From Pseudonocardia kujensis (GTDB lineage: Bacteria > Actinomycetota > Actinomycetes > Mycobacteriales > Pseudonocardiaceae): a DNA stretch of 64,000 bases. This document shows positions 17,196 to 25,934 of this stretch, in pieces (positions within the stretch are counted from its first letter, which is position 1; each line of letters opens with the position of its first letter). Location: contig NZ_JAJSOK010000011.1 of assembly GCF_021283305.1 (NCBI RefSeq), positions 62,001 to 126,000 on the forward strand, in the 5' to 3' direction. The notes beneath the pieces were generated by a model that had not been told where the DNA came from, searched no databases, and saw nothing but the letters and a program-made list of their open reading frames with translations. A program made the position numbers and the translations under genes.

Positions 17196-17615
17196 TCAGC
17201 TGACCGGCGTCAGGTCCGGTACCGGACCACTCGACCGCCACGCCCAGCGCAGCGTCGCGGCGACCGCCTCCACGAAGCCCGGCCGCGTCGCGACGAGCGG
17301 CGGCGGAGGGGTGCGCGCCGCCATCGTCTCCGCGGCCAAGAACTCCGACTCGATGAGCTCCTCGGACGCGAGGGCCGCCGCCTTAGTGATCGGCGCGGGT
17401 GTCGGCGTGCGGTGGCCGTTCGAGGCCTCGGTGACCGCGCGAGCCATCCAGCGGCACGTCAGCGCGACGCCGCCAGCGGTCCAGTCGGTGATCCCGCGCT
17501 CGCCCTGCACTCGCGACTGCTCCTCCGCGGCGCTCCAGAGCGCGGCGAACTCCCCGAGGGGCACACGGAGGTTGCCCGGCGGGATGCGGTCGAGGTGGCG
17601 CTCGGTCACGCGCAC
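17196..17615 (-). CDS. Conserved hypothetical element protein
   Basis: On the minus strand, GTG 17615 (or 17609) opens about 138 codons. The protein has a conserved-looking core, EFAALWSAAEEQSRVQGERG, with Trp and Cys further on (ITDWTAGGVALTCRWMARAV), and ends with VEAVAATLRWAWR. Similar proteins of unknown function are common beside actinomycete primase and relaxase genes; I cannot name the family. It is the only minus-strand gene in this part of the element. It converges with the relaxase gene (two-base gap) and is divergent from the primase gene, with about 50 bases of shared promoter space. Confidence 0.6.
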   Translation of the reverse strand: MRVTERHLDRIPPGNLRVPLGEFAALWSAAEEQSRVQGERGITDWTAGGVALTCRWMARAVTEASNGHRTPTPAPITKAAALASEELIESEFLAAETMAARTPPPPLVATRPGFVEAVAATLRWAWRSSGPVPDLTPVS

Positions 17616-17667
17616 ACACCGAGGATCCCATCCACGGCCGACGAGGTCACGGCTCGAGGTGAGCACG

Positions 17668-18552
17668 ATGTCTGAACTGCTCCGGGCTGCGCTCGGGCAC
17701 GCTGCGCGAGGTTGGCGGGTCTTCCCACTGCGGGCGGGGGACAAGCGGCCCGCCATCAAGGACTGGGAGGCGCGGGCCACCACGGATCCGGCGCGCATTC
17801 GGAGGGCGTGGCTGCGGGACCCGCGGCTGAACGTGGGAATCGCCTGTGGCCCGTCAGGTCTCGTCGTGATCGACCTGGACACGTCGGACCACGGCTCAGT
17901 CCGACCGGCGGAGTGGGACCGACCCGGCATCCGAGACGGCGTCGACGTGCTGGCGGCTCTCGCCGCCGACCACGACGAGCCGTTGCCCTGGGACACGCTG
18001 TCCACGCAGACCCCCTCCGGCGGGGAGCACCTCTACTTCACTGCACCTGCCGGGTGCCGGATCCGGAACAGCGCTGGCCGGCTTGGCTGGCTGATCGACG
18101 TCCGCGCGGCGGGCGGGTACGTCGTCGCGGCCGGCTCGGTGGTGCGCGGGCGGCGATATCGCAGCAGCGAGCACGACGAGGTCGCTCCGCTGCCGCCGTG
18201 GATCGCCGATCTCCTGCACGACCCTCCGACCCCGCGACCGGACCTCGGGCCGGTCCTCGAGATCGTCGGCCGCCGCTCGCAGTACGCCGCGGCGGCGCTG
18301 CGCGGCGAGGTCGACCACGTCCTGGCCTCCGGTCGAGGCAGCCGCAACGCGACGCTGAACAAGGCGGCCTTCGCCCTCGGGCAGCTCGTTGCCGCTGGGC
18401 TGCTCCCGGACGGCCTCGCCCGATCAGCGCTGGCGGAAGCGTCCGCCGCCGTGGGGCTACCGGCGAGCGAAGCGGACCGCACGATCCGCTCTGGGCTCAC
18501 CGCCGGCGCCCGGCACCCCCGCACCGCACCGATCGGGAGTGATCGACCGTGA
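17668..18552 (+). CDS. Bifunctional DNA primase/polymerase (Prim-Pol)
   Basis: Prim-Pol proteins prime and extend DNA and replace RepSA-type initiators in many actinomycete integrative elements. The N-terminal domain begins HAARGWRVFPLRAGDKRPAI. It carries the metal-binding D-x-D of the archaeo-eukaryotic primase fold (GLVVIDLDTSDHG) and the nucleotide-site motif QTPSGGEHLYF. The ATG at 17668 is preferred over upstream starts because the domain begins immediately after it. The 294 residues end with an alpha-helical region. The stop overlaps the next start (GTGA), so the two form one replication unit. Confidence 0.88.
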   Translation: MSELLRAALGHAARGWRVFPLRAGDKRPAIKDWEARATTDPARIRRAWLRDPRLNVGIACGPSGLVVIDLDTSDHGSVRPAEWDRPGIRDGVDVLAALAADHDEPLPWDTLSTQTPSGGEHLYFTAPAGCRIRNSAGRLGWLIDVRAAGGYVVAAGSVVRGRRYRSSEHDEVAPLPPWIADLLHDPPTPRPDLGPVLEIVGRRSQYAAAALRGEVDHVLASGRGSRNATLNKAAFALGQLVAAGLLPDGLARSALAEASAAVGLPASEADRTIRSGLTAGARHPRTAPIGSDRP

Positions 18553-20141
18553 CGCAGCGCCGCAGCGCGCGCGACATCCTTGCCAGCCTCGACGCCGACC
18601 GCCGTCTTGCTGTCCTGCACGGCGAAGATGCGGCACAGCCGCAGGGGTGGGAGGCCGACCCGACCCCGCTGACTCCGCGCCGCCTGGCCCCGCCGTTCCC
18701 GGTCGACGCGCTGCCGCCATGGGTGGCCGACATGGTGTTGGCTGTCGCGGAGTTCACGCAGACCCCGCTCGACCTGCCTGGTTGCCTGGCCCTTGCCGCG
18801 CTGTCCACGGCGGCTGGCGGCCGGGCGGATCTGGAGGTCCGGCCGGGCTGGCGGGAGCCGCTGAATCTGTACACGGTGGTCGCGATGCCGCCAGGCTCCC
18901 GGAAGAGCGCAGTTTTCGCGGCGATGACTGCCCCGCTGTTGGAGGCAGAGCGGCAGCTCGTCGAGCAGGCCCGCCCACGGATCGCCGAGGCGGAGCTCGC
19001 GCGGAAAGTCGCCGTCGCCGAGGCGGAGCGGCGTGCGAAACAGGCCACGGCCGCGCGCGACCGGCTGACCCGGGAGGAAGCGCTCGCATCGGCGGCCGAG
19101 GCTTCCGTCGAGGCCGAACAGCTGGTCGTGCCACCGCTCCCACGCCTGATCGCCGACGACGTCACCACCGAAGCCGCAGCCTCGCTGCTCGCCGAGCAGG
19201 GCGGTCGCCTCGCGGTACTTTCGGCCGAAGGCGGGATCTTCTCGACGCTGGCGGGTCGCTACTCCGGAGGTGTCCCGAGCCTCGAGGTCTTCCTGAAGGG
19301 GCACGCCGGTGACCTGCTCCGCGTCGACCGGAAGGGCCGCCCGGCCGAGCACGTCGCTGCACCAGCGCTCACTCTCGGCCTGGCCCTGCAGCCCGAGGTC
19401 CTCACCGACATCGCCCGCATGCCCGGCTTCCGCGGCCGCGGCCTGCTCGCACGAATCCTCTACTCCCTCCCCGAGAACACAGTCGGACGACGCCGGGTGG
19501 GCGCTCCGGCGGTCTCGGCGTCGGTGGATCGCGCATACAGCGCCCGCCTCGCCCGCCTGGTCGTCACCCTGGCCGAAGAGCAGGAACCGCTCCGGCTCCG
19601 CCTCGGCGACGACGCCAACCAACGGGTCCTCGACCTGGAGCGGGCCCTCGAACCCCGCCTCGCCCCGCACGCCGACCTGGCCCACGTGACCGACTGGGCC
19701 TCCAAGCTGACCGGCGCCACCGCGCGCACTGCGGGCCTACTCCACCTCGCCGAGCTCCTTCCGACTGCATGGTCCCAACCCGTCGAGGTCCGCCACGTCG
19801 AAGCCGCGGCGAGGCTGGGCCAGTACTTCCTCGCCCACGCCCTGGCCGTCTTCGACCGCATGGGCGCCGACCCGACCATCGACGACGCCCGCGCCGTGCT
19901 GGACTGGATCGCCCGCACCGGCGCCGAGCACTTCAGTCGCCGCGACGCCTTCACCGGCCTCTCCCGAGCCCGCTTCCGCAAGGTCACCGACCTGAGCCCG
20001 GCCTTGGAGCTGTTGGAAGCCCACGGCTTCATCCGCCTCGCAGCACCCCCAGCACCAACGGGCGGCCGCCCAAGCTCTCCGCGATGGGAGGTCCATCCCC
20101 GCGCCGCGAAAGCCGCGAAAGCCGCAGAAGGTGGGCCGTAG
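18549..20141 (+). CDS. DUF3987 helicase-like protein (YfjI-like)
   Basis: DUF3987 proteins occur with Prim-Pol primases on plasmids, phages and integrative elements and are thought to be helicase- or primase-associated ATPases. The conserved start is PPFPVDALPPWVADMVLAVA. A P-loop-like segment reads VAMPPGSRKSAVF; it is degenerate, with RKS in place of GKS/T. An internal coiled coil (residues about 135-180) precedes LIADDVTTEAAASLLAEQGG and LSAEGGIFSTLAGRY, which are family hallmarks. It has 530 residues with a GTG start overlapping the primase stop. A strong hairpin terminator begins within its last codons. Confidence 0.82.
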   Translation: MTQRRSARDILASLDADRRLAVLHGEDAAQPQGWEADPTPLTPRRLAPPFPVDALPPWVADMVLAVAEFTQTPLDLPGCLALAALSTAAGGRADLEVRPGWREPLNLYTVVAMPPGSRKSAVFAAMTAPLLEAERQLVEQARPRIAEAELARKVAVAEAERRAKQATAARDRLTREEALASAAEASVEAEQLVVPPLPRLIADDVTTEAAASLLAEQGGRLAVLSAEGGIFSTLAGRYSGGVPSLEVFLKGHAGDLLRVDRKGRPAEHVAAPALTLGLALQPEVLTDIARMPGFRGRGLLARILYSLPENTVGRRRVGAPAVSASVDRAYSARLARLVVTLAEEQEPLRLRLGDDANQRVLDLERALEPRLAPHADLAHVTDWASKLTGATARTAGLLHLAELLPTAWSQPVEVRHVEAAARLGQYFLAHALAVFDRMGADPTIDDARAVLDWIARTGAEHFSRRDAFTGLSRARFRKVTDLSPALELLEAHGFIRLAAPPAPTGGRPSSPRWEVHPRAAKAAKAAEGGP

Positions 20142-20163
20142 CACCTTATGCGGCTTTCGCGGC
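20112..20163. terminator. Strong hairpin terminator ending the transfer/replication operon
   Basis: GCCGCGAAAGCCGCA (20112-20126) pairs perfectly with 20149-20163, and inside it AAGGTG pairs with CACCTT around a 7-8 base loop. The DUF3987 stop codon lies in the loop. No T-run follows, as is common in actinobacteria. It separates the rightward operon from the leftward defence cargo. Confidence 0.75.
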
Positions 20164-20227
20164 TTCTGCGACGCAGACCCCCGAGGCTAACCAGCGCGCC
20201 GACGCCCGCCTAAGTGCAGCAAAATAC

Positions 20228-20238
20228 TGAGGCGTTTG
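20228..20238. repeat. Left copy of an 11-bp direct repeat flanking the cargo
   Basis: TGAGGCGTTTG occurs here and again at 24363-24373, on either side of the three-gene ABC-3C cassette. A second shared word, ATGCG(T/C)TGG, follows each copy (20250-20258 and 24395-24403), at 11 and 21 bases distance. The repeats may mark the edges of the inserted cargo. Confidence 0.45.
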
Positions 20239-20317
20239 CCAACCTGATCATGCGTTGGCGATCATGAGAGTCTGAACTGCGTAAGAGTGATCGAACCTAG
20301 AGGCGGTCGACTTCCTG

Positions 20318-22258
20318 TCAAGGGGTCGAAGTATTGGGCATACGAATAAGGCGATCTTCCTGGGATAGCGTCAGGACTACTCGGTCAGCAAATTCAAGCA
20401 GGATGCTGCGGTCAAGCTCATTGTCTACGGCCACGACCTGTAGTCTCCCCTCGTACTGCTCGGACACGCGACGCAGCAGTCTGTAGACATCCCGCACTCT
20501 GGCTTGATCGAATCCTTCGTGACCCGCATTCGACGATAGGCCGTCTAGGATCAGTAGCCCTGGCATAGGTAGATTGCGATCGATAGCGACGGTATGGTGA
20601 GCGGTGGCATGGGCGACATTCACGAGCGTCTTCAAGCCCTGACTCGACAGCTCGTCAAAGGTCCGGCCAGATACTTCCGGCATAAACGTGGTCGGATTGA
20701 TTCTGACTGAGAGCTCGTCGCTCAAGTTCGGGATATGCAGTTCGGTTAGATATTGAAGCATCCTCGACTCAAGTGCGCGGACATTTGCGTCAGCCTCAGA
20801 ATGCTGAAGCCGGTGCGCGTGGATCTGTCGCTCTCGGTCGGCCCGATCAGCCTCAAGTTGATCACGGCTGCGCATCGTGTTCTCGTAGCGCTGGAGGAGC
20901 TCAAGGTACTCATTGAGTCTAAGTATCTCTGACTCTGCTTGCGCCTGAGCGGCCGCCACTTCCTGAAGTCGGTTCGCTCGATCGGACACAAAAGTTCTAG
21001 TCAGTTCATCTAAATATGTAGATATACGCTCGATCTCACTTCCGAGTTCTTCTGCTCTAGTCTCAAGCTCTATAATCGTTGACGACCGCATGGCGACAAT
21101 TTCCTGCGTCTCCGCAATCTGGGAAGCGATCCGTGCCTGCTCGTTCAGCATTTGTTCGCGGGAGGTCGTCGGTGACGGCTCTTGGAGACAAAGATAGCAA
21201 TGACTGGAGTCGACCCGGCCGGCGTCGACGTTGCTTCCGCAGCGTGGACAAACAACGAAATCGAAGTCAACTAGCCACTCGTCCGCTACGATCGCACGAG
21301 TTAACCTTGAGGACTGCGTTGCGAGCTGCTTTTCAAGGTCTCGTAAGTCAGAGATCTGACTCCGGTTTCTCGCGAGGCTTTCATTTGTCAAAGCTTGATC
21401 GCGTCGAAGCTCAAGCAGTCTCTGCTGTGCATCGGCGGTGCCAGCGATCCGTGAGGACTCTGCCTGAACCTCTCGACGGATGCTCTGAATGTTCTCTGCC
21501 GCCTGCACCGCGATTACGAGCTGTTGCTCAAGGTCTTCCTTGTCGGCGAACGGAGTATTAGCAAGAAAGGACGAAGCCGCATTCACTGATTGTTCGATGG
21601 CGGCAAGCTGTAGTTCAATCGAGCGAAGATCGGCGTTGAGTTTTGCGAGGTCAGGATCGTAGTAGCCATACGCAATTTCGAACACCCAGCGACGCTTAGC
21701 GTTTCTCCAGTCATTTTGATGCCCGAAGATTTGAGTATCCAGTTCATCGCCGGTTATGATGCAGTAGGATAGCCAGTCCGACATGGTAACCGGAGTTAGA
21801 GCCCCGGCTGGTTCCGTCCGAGCACGTGGAACGCTAACTGCAGGTATGCTGAGCTGGTCAAGGAGGAAAAGACTATACGTTCGGCTTGCCGCTGCGACCG
21901 GCAGGCGAAGCGCGACCGGTTCCCTCTGTTCAGAGACCACCTCGCCCACCTCGACCAGCGCGTCGCGACTGGTTGTGCGCGGGCGATAGATTTGCCACTC
22001 GCGATTACCGACAGTGACATTTCCGCGTATAGCAAGCAGTTCGTCTACCTCAGGGGGCATGCCGCTTGGCATTGTCCCAAGAAGTGCGCGAACTAGGCGA
22101 ACGAGTGTGGTCTTACCGGTTGTGATATCTCCCTGAATCACGTTCAGGCCCGGCCGGAACTGAACGGTTCTCCGGCCGCCGACTAGTTCAATGTCTCCGA
22201 GCTCGAGGCGATGATTGTTGCTGGTAGGCGGGCTCTTCGACGAATCGTCTGGGCTCAT
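20318..22258 (-). CDS. ABC-3C system ATPase component (ABC/RecN-SMC-type, zinc ribbon)
   Basis: This is the proposed sensor or motor of an ABC-three-component conflict system. The N-terminal half of an ABC ATPase is seen: a strand pair (IELVGGRRTVQFRPGLNVIQ), then P-loop GDITTGKTT at residues 43-51. A long coiled coil spans about 200-530, interrupted near residues 337-358 by a CxxC...CxxC zinc ribbon (CPRCGSN and HCYLC). The C-terminal half has GLKTLVNVAHATAHH and a Walker B strand ending PGLLILDGLSS, so the usual catalytic Glu after the Asp is Gly here. It has 646 residues. Its ATG overlaps the middle-component stop (ATGA). GC content is visibly lower than in the surrounding element. Confidence 0.72.
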   Translation of the reverse strand: MSPDDSSKSPPTSNNHRLELGDIELVGGRRTVQFRPGLNVIQGDITTGKTTLVRLVRALLGTMPSGMPPEVDELLAIRGNVTVGNREWQIYRPRTTSRDALVEVGEVVSEQREPVALRLPVAAASRTYSLFLLDQLSIPAVSVPRARTEPAGALTPVTMSDWLSYCIITGDELDTQIFGHQNDWRNAKRRWVFEIAYGYYDPDLAKLNADLRSIELQLAAIEQSVNAASSFLANTPFADKEDLEQQLVIAVQAAENIQSIRREVQAESSRIAGTADAQQRLLELRRDQALTNESLARNRSQISDLRDLEKQLATQSSRLTRAIVADEWLVDFDFVVCPRCGSNVDAGRVDSSHCYLCLQEPSPTTSREQMLNEQARIASQIAETQEIVAMRSSTIIELETRAEELGSEIERISTYLDELTRTFVSDRANRLQEVAAAQAQAESEILRLNEYLELLQRYENTMRSRDQLEADRADRERQIHAHRLQHSEADANVRALESRMLQYLTELHIPNLSDELSVRINPTTFMPEVSGRTFDELSSQGLKTLVNVAHATAHHTVAIDRNLPMPGLLILDGLSSNAGHEGFDQARVRDVYRLLRRVSEQYEGRLQVVAVDNELDRSILLEFADRVVLTLSQEDRLIRMPNTSTP

Positions 22259-22863
22259 TCGATGTCCTCGCGCCAGTTAGTGTCGGACACTTCCGGCAGC
22301 TCGTAGAGATAGTTCTTGAGGGTTGTACCCGACTTGTCGAGGTGTCGTCGCAACAGAGCCAATCGGTTCTGCATCGTATCAAAGCTTGCATCCGCTTTAA
22401 GGTCAGCTGCTAGATCGGCGCCTATAGGAGTGGTCCGATATCCAAATCCGCTTGCGCTGCCGAGGGGGGTTACCTCGACCAATCCTCGGCCAATCAGGGA
22501 TCCGAGCACGGCAAAGTACGAGGGGTCCCACGGCCCATACCTATACCGCATCATCCTGGAGTCCAGTGGCGCATCGTCTGCCAATAGACCCTGCAGGTCC
22601 TTATCCGGTACGCCATGGTTCTGGAGTATTCGTCGCAAGTGTTGAGGATATCGAACCAAGAAGTCGAGCTTGGCCAGCTTCACGCGGCCCTCAATGTGCC
22701 GCGCAGTTCCGTTACGTTTGCGGCTGAACGCATCTATCAGGAGCAGAAGACGGGCTTCAGACTCGCGACTCGCCCGGAATCTTTGCTGTGCTAACGATTG
22801 TCGTCTGGCCGTATCATCGGACTGTCTCTGGCTATACGAGATGCTTTCGGTTGGAGAAGTCAT
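22255..22863 (-). CDS. ABC-3C system middle component
   Basis: Middle components are small proteins, mostly a winged-helix fold, that link the ATPase to the effector. The family-like core is RLLLLIDAFSRKRNG followed by IEGRVKLAKLDFLVRYPQHL, then a segment with DSRMMRYRYGPWDPSY and an ending with repeated short helices. I recognise the combination of 'EGR-KLAKLDFL-RYP' and its place between a coiled-coil ABC ATPase and a nuclease-like protein, not a named subfamily. The ATG at 22863 is chosen because it overlaps the upstream stop as ATGA. That gives 202 residues; longer starts exist at 22872 and 22884. It in turn overlaps the ATPase start. Confidence 0.7.
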   Translation of the reverse strand: MTSPTESISYSQRQSDDTARRQSLAQQRFRASRESEARLLLLIDAFSRKRNGTARHIEGRVKLAKLDFLVRYPQHLRRILQNHGVPDKDLQGLLADDAPLDSRMMRYRYGPWDPSYFAVLGSLIGRGLVEVTPLGSASGFGYRTTPIGADLAADLKADASFDTMQNRLALLRRHLDKSGTTLKNYLYELPEVSDTNWREDIE

Positions 22864-24074
22864 CCTCGCCATCCAAAGCGGCACTCGTCTGACAGGTGGG
22901 CCAGGAACCCGAGGACCAAGCGATCGTCCTTGTCAAACAGAGATTTTCGGTCGACATGGGCGAGCTCAGTAGGACGACTTTGTAGCTCTGCGACAATGGC
23001 TTCGGCAGGGCGTGATGAGATGCTCGGATTAGCATGCGATGCTATTGAGAGGCGACGAGCCGTCGACTCGGCTAGGACAAGTAATCGTTTCGCGAGAAGG
23101 TCGAGTTCATGCGCCTCGTTGTCACCACTAGCGAGAAGTAGTTGCCGCTCTATCTCCATGTCGGCACGCAGGGCCTTCATTGACTCGATTGTTTCCGGAG
23201 TTGCGCCTGAGGCTTGAAGTTTTAGTTCGAGAAGTGACGCGCCCAAGCCTGCAGAGATTCGTGCGATAAGGTCATCCGTCGTTACATGCGCGAGTGGAGG
23301 TGTCACTGCGGCGAGCATTTCTCGGCTCAGGGTGCGACGCTCAATTTCTTCGCATGAGTTGCCGGGTTGGGTGCTAGATGTTCGCTGACCGTCACGAATT
23401 GCATGCGCAAGAGGGATGGACATATCCGCGGATTGCGCATAGGTAGCGATGTTAAGTAGTCTTGCGTACAAATTTGATAGCTCAGGCTGCGACATCGCCG
23501 GCCAGATCGCGCCGAGCTCGTATATTATCTTCGCGTCAATGTGGGCTCGAGGTGGTTGGTCTGGGTGAATGGTGAGTCGTTTTAGGAAGTCATCCAGGTG
23601 GCTTTTTTTGACGCCAAGTTTCGTCAACTTTTTTCTGGTTTCGAGGCTGGCCTCAGAGCAGCTCCTCACGAATTTGACGGTCTCGGCGTTGCTGGCGATC
23701 GGGCCCTCAAGCCATAGCTCGTATGTTGATATGTCAGCTAGTCCGGCCTCGCAAATTGTGTTGTACGACCGGACCAGCGAGTCTAATCCACTTGAGCACA
23801 TGGCGCTTGCGCTCCATGAGCCCTTATCGCGAGTCTTCAGCTGGAGAAATCTGACACGGTTCGAATAGACTACTGCGATGTCCTCGACGTGTTCACACAT
23901 CACGTGCTCTGCCGCTTCGGCATCAGAGATGCATGAAAGCCACTGTCTTACGGCTTGCTTCGCCTGCCAGAGGTAGCGTTCGAACGTCAGCGCGCCTGTC
24001 TGATCGCTCTCGATCTTGACTAGGGCCTCGAGCGGTCCCGCGGAGCCAAGACTCGAACTCTCGTGCGCTTGCAC
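22860..24074 (-). CDS. ABC-3C effector with Cap4/DUF4297-like nuclease domain
   Basis: The N-terminal 90 residues match the DUF4297/Cap4 dsDNA endonuclease pattern (PD-(D/E)xK fold). An aromatic helix (FERYLWQAKQAVRQWL) precedes the acidic residues E61 and E64-D65 (CEHVEDIAVV) and Q78-L-K80 (FLQLKTRDKG). The rest, to residue 404, is helical with no recognised domain and probably holds the region that docks to the other components. The GTG start at 24074 has GGAGG five bases upstream. It is the first gene of the cassette and overlaps the middle-component gene. By analogy it would cut DNA when the ATPase is triggered, for example by phage. That activity is inferred. Confidence 0.68.
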   Translation of the reverse strand: MQAHESSSLGSAGPLEALVKIESDQTGALTFERYLWQAKQAVRQWLSCISDAEAAEHVMCEHVEDIAVVYSNRVRFLQLKTRDKGSWSASAMCSSGLDSLVRSYNTICEAGLADISTYELWLEGPIASNAETVKFVRSCSEASLETRKKLTKLGVKKSHLDDFLKRLTIHPDQPPRAHIDAKIIYELGAIWPAMSQPELSNLYARLLNIATYAQSADMSIPLAHAIRDGQRTSSTQPGNSCEEIERRTLSREMLAAVTPPLAHVTTDDLIARISAGLGASLLELKLQASGATPETIESMKALRADMEIERQLLLASGDNEAHELDLLAKRLLVLAESTARRLSIASHANPSISSRPAEAIVAELQSRPTELAHVDRKSLFDKDDRLVLGFLAHLSDECRFGWRG

Positions 24075-24424
24075 ATAGCCTCCGTGACTCCGGACGTCAA
24101 CTCGGTGGGTCGAGCCTAGCCGGTCTCGATCAACTTTGTGAACCGGAGGCGAGTTCCACCTATCGGTGGACTGGATTCAGGAACGCGATCGGCGGATTGA
24201 CGCGAGGACCTCCGTTTGCTTCAGCTCGTAGTGTCATTAGCGGACCACGGCTGTTCCTTGGCCCCGCAGTTGGTGGTCGACCCGCCCGACGTGGGCAGGC
24301 TGTTAGGACGTGGCGAACGGAGGAGTGCAACGCCAGGTACGTCAGGCCGAGTCGGCACACGTTGAGGCGTTTGTTGGCACAAGCGAACCGACTTATGCGC
24401 TGGATGCCTAATCAGGTCTAGACA
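24075..24424. other. 350-base spacer between defence cassette and integrase
   Basis: No convincing gene is seen. The stretch contains the promoter region of the leftward ABC-3C operon and, at 24363-24373, the right copy of the TGAGGCGTTTG repeat. The integrase stop codon follows at 24425. Confidence 0.55.
24363..24373. repeat. Right copy of an 11-bp direct repeat flanking the cargo
   Basis: TGAGGCGTTTG, identical to 20228-20238 and in the same orientation. ATGCGCTGG follows at 24395-24403, matching ATGCGTTGG near the left copy. It lies between the ABC-3C operon and the integrase. Confidence 0.45.
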
Positions 24425-25657
24425 TCATCCCAATGCGGCGTCGAGGAAGACGGCGGCGTCGGGGTGGAGTTCGCCGCGGCTGACGTAGGTGTCCTTGAGG
24501 AACTTGGCCTGGCCCATCAGGTCCGCCTTGGCGCGGTCGGTGAGGGTGATCTCGTCGTCGAGGATGGTGGCGTAGGTGCGGCGCCAGGTGTGGGGGGTCA
24601 TCCAGTCGAGGTCGACCTTCTCGCGGATCCTGCGGACGCTGCGGCGGACGTTGGCGGGCCAGCGGTAGGTCGGGGCGCCGTCGCGGCCGGCGGAGGCGAA
24701 GAGGGGCCAGGTTGGATCGAAGAGAGGGTCCTGGCGGGCGCGCAGGCGGCTCACCACGAACTCGGGGAGGGGGACGACTCGGAGGGCCATGGCGCTCTTG
24801 CCGTCATGGACGACGAGGCCCTTGCCCTTGATGGGGTAGACGTTCTGGCGGACGGCGACGACGGGGACGCGGCGGGCCTCTCCGGGGCCGACGATGCGGA
24901 GGCCGTCGAGGTCAAGGTCCATCCAGCGGACGGCGCAGATCTCGCCTACGCGAAGTCCGGAGCCGAGGGCGAAGCGGATGAGGTCGGGCATGTCCGCCCG
25001 GACTGCGACCTGGTCGGTGTCGGTGAACTCGAGGAGCCGGCGGCGTTCCTCCACCGTCAGTCCGCGCGGGGGAGTGGTCTTGTGGCCGCGGGGTGTCTCG
25101 ATGCGTTCGAGTTCGCGGACGGGGTTGGTCGGGATGACCTGATTGAGGACGGCTTGCTGCATGACGCCGGAGACGATGGCGCGGATCATGCGGCGGGTGT
25201 TCGCGGCATGGGCGGGACGCTCCTCGTACGAGCCGTCCCGGAGCTTCACCATCTTGCGGGCCGATTCGAGGCCGGCGAAGTAGACGTCGAGGCGGGCGAC
25301 CGTGCACTCGATGAGTCGGAGCTCGCCGAGCTTCGGCAGCACCTGCTTCTTGAGGCAGTTGGCGTAGGTGTCGGCTGTGGAGTCGGCTCGCCGCTCCTGG
25401 ATCTTCGCGAACCAAACCTCGGAGGCTTCGCGGAAGCGGGAGTGCGAGCCGAGCGCCATCGCCTGCGGTCCGCCACTGCGCTCACGAAGGGCGTCCTGGA
25501 TCGCCTTCTGCGCGGTGGCCTTCGTGGGCGCCCAGCGGGACAGCTGGCGGGTACGGCCATCGAGGTCTCGGTATCGGCATCGGGCGAGCCAGCGGCTGCC
25601 GTCGCGGGTGACCTGGATGTCGCCGTGCGAGCCCAACGCAAGTGGAGGACGAGCCAT
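24425..25657 (-). CDS. Tyrosine recombinase integrase
   Basis: The integrase catalyses site-specific recombination between attP and the tRNA-Lys gene. An AP2-like DNA-binding N-terminus (GSHGDIQVTRDGSRWLARCR) precedes a SAM-like core-binding domain (residues about 75-170). In the catalytic domain, box I is GSGLRVGEICAVRW, box II is HTWRRTYATIL, and the tyrosine is in KFLKDTYVSRG near the C-terminus. All of the R...HxxR...Y residues are visible. I chose the ATG at 25657 because a GGGAGGGG site lies eight bases upstream and the usual domain starts there. This gives 410 residues. The gene ends toward the cargo and its start faces the 3' end of tRNA-Lys about 100 bases away, the standard arrangement for tRNA-targeting integrases. 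Confidence 0.93.
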   Translation of the reverse strand: MARPPLALGSHGDIQVTRDGSRWLARCRYRDLDGRTRQLSRWAPTKATAQKAIQDALRERSGGPQAMALGSHSRFREASEVWFAKIQERRADSTADTYANCLKKQVLPKLGELRLIECTVARLDVYFAGLESARKMVKLRDGSYEERPAHAANTRRMIRAIVSGVMQQAVLNQVIPTNPVRELERIETPRGHKTTPPRGLTVEERRRLLEFTDTDQVAVRADMPDLIRFALGSGLRVGEICAVRWMDLDLDGLRIVGPGEARRVPVVAVRQNVYPIKGKGLVVHDGKSAMALRVVPLPEFVVSRLRARQDPLFDPTWPLFASAGRDGAPTYRWPANVRRSVRRIREKVDLDWMTPHTWRRTYATILDDEITLTDRAKADLMGQAKFLKDTYVSRGELHPDAAVFLDAALG

Positions 25658-25759
25658 CGCGTACCCCTCCCGGATGGGGTTTTCGTTGAGTTTCCGTTGA
25701 GTGGATCTCCGGGAAAAGTAACAGGCCAGACCGACATACGGTCTGACCTGCAACGATGG

Positions 25760-25832
<73 letters not shown>

Positions 25833-25934
25833 ATGTGTTCAGTTGTCCTGCCGGGTCGTGCGTGTCCCTTGCGCGACAGGAGAAACGCTATCAGGTGCGT
25901 CTTCCGGGCCGTGCAAGGGGGTCCGAGACCCCCG

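Noticed and set aside
15073-17241. Long minus-strand frame opposite the relaxase
   Set aside because: Arg/Val/Gly-rich shadow of the relaxase reading frame with no family signature.
24016-24080. tRNA-like word near the start of the nuclease gene, considered as an att site
   Set aside because: The apparent T-loop has no pairing stem, and the sequence is explained by codons of the nuclease protein.
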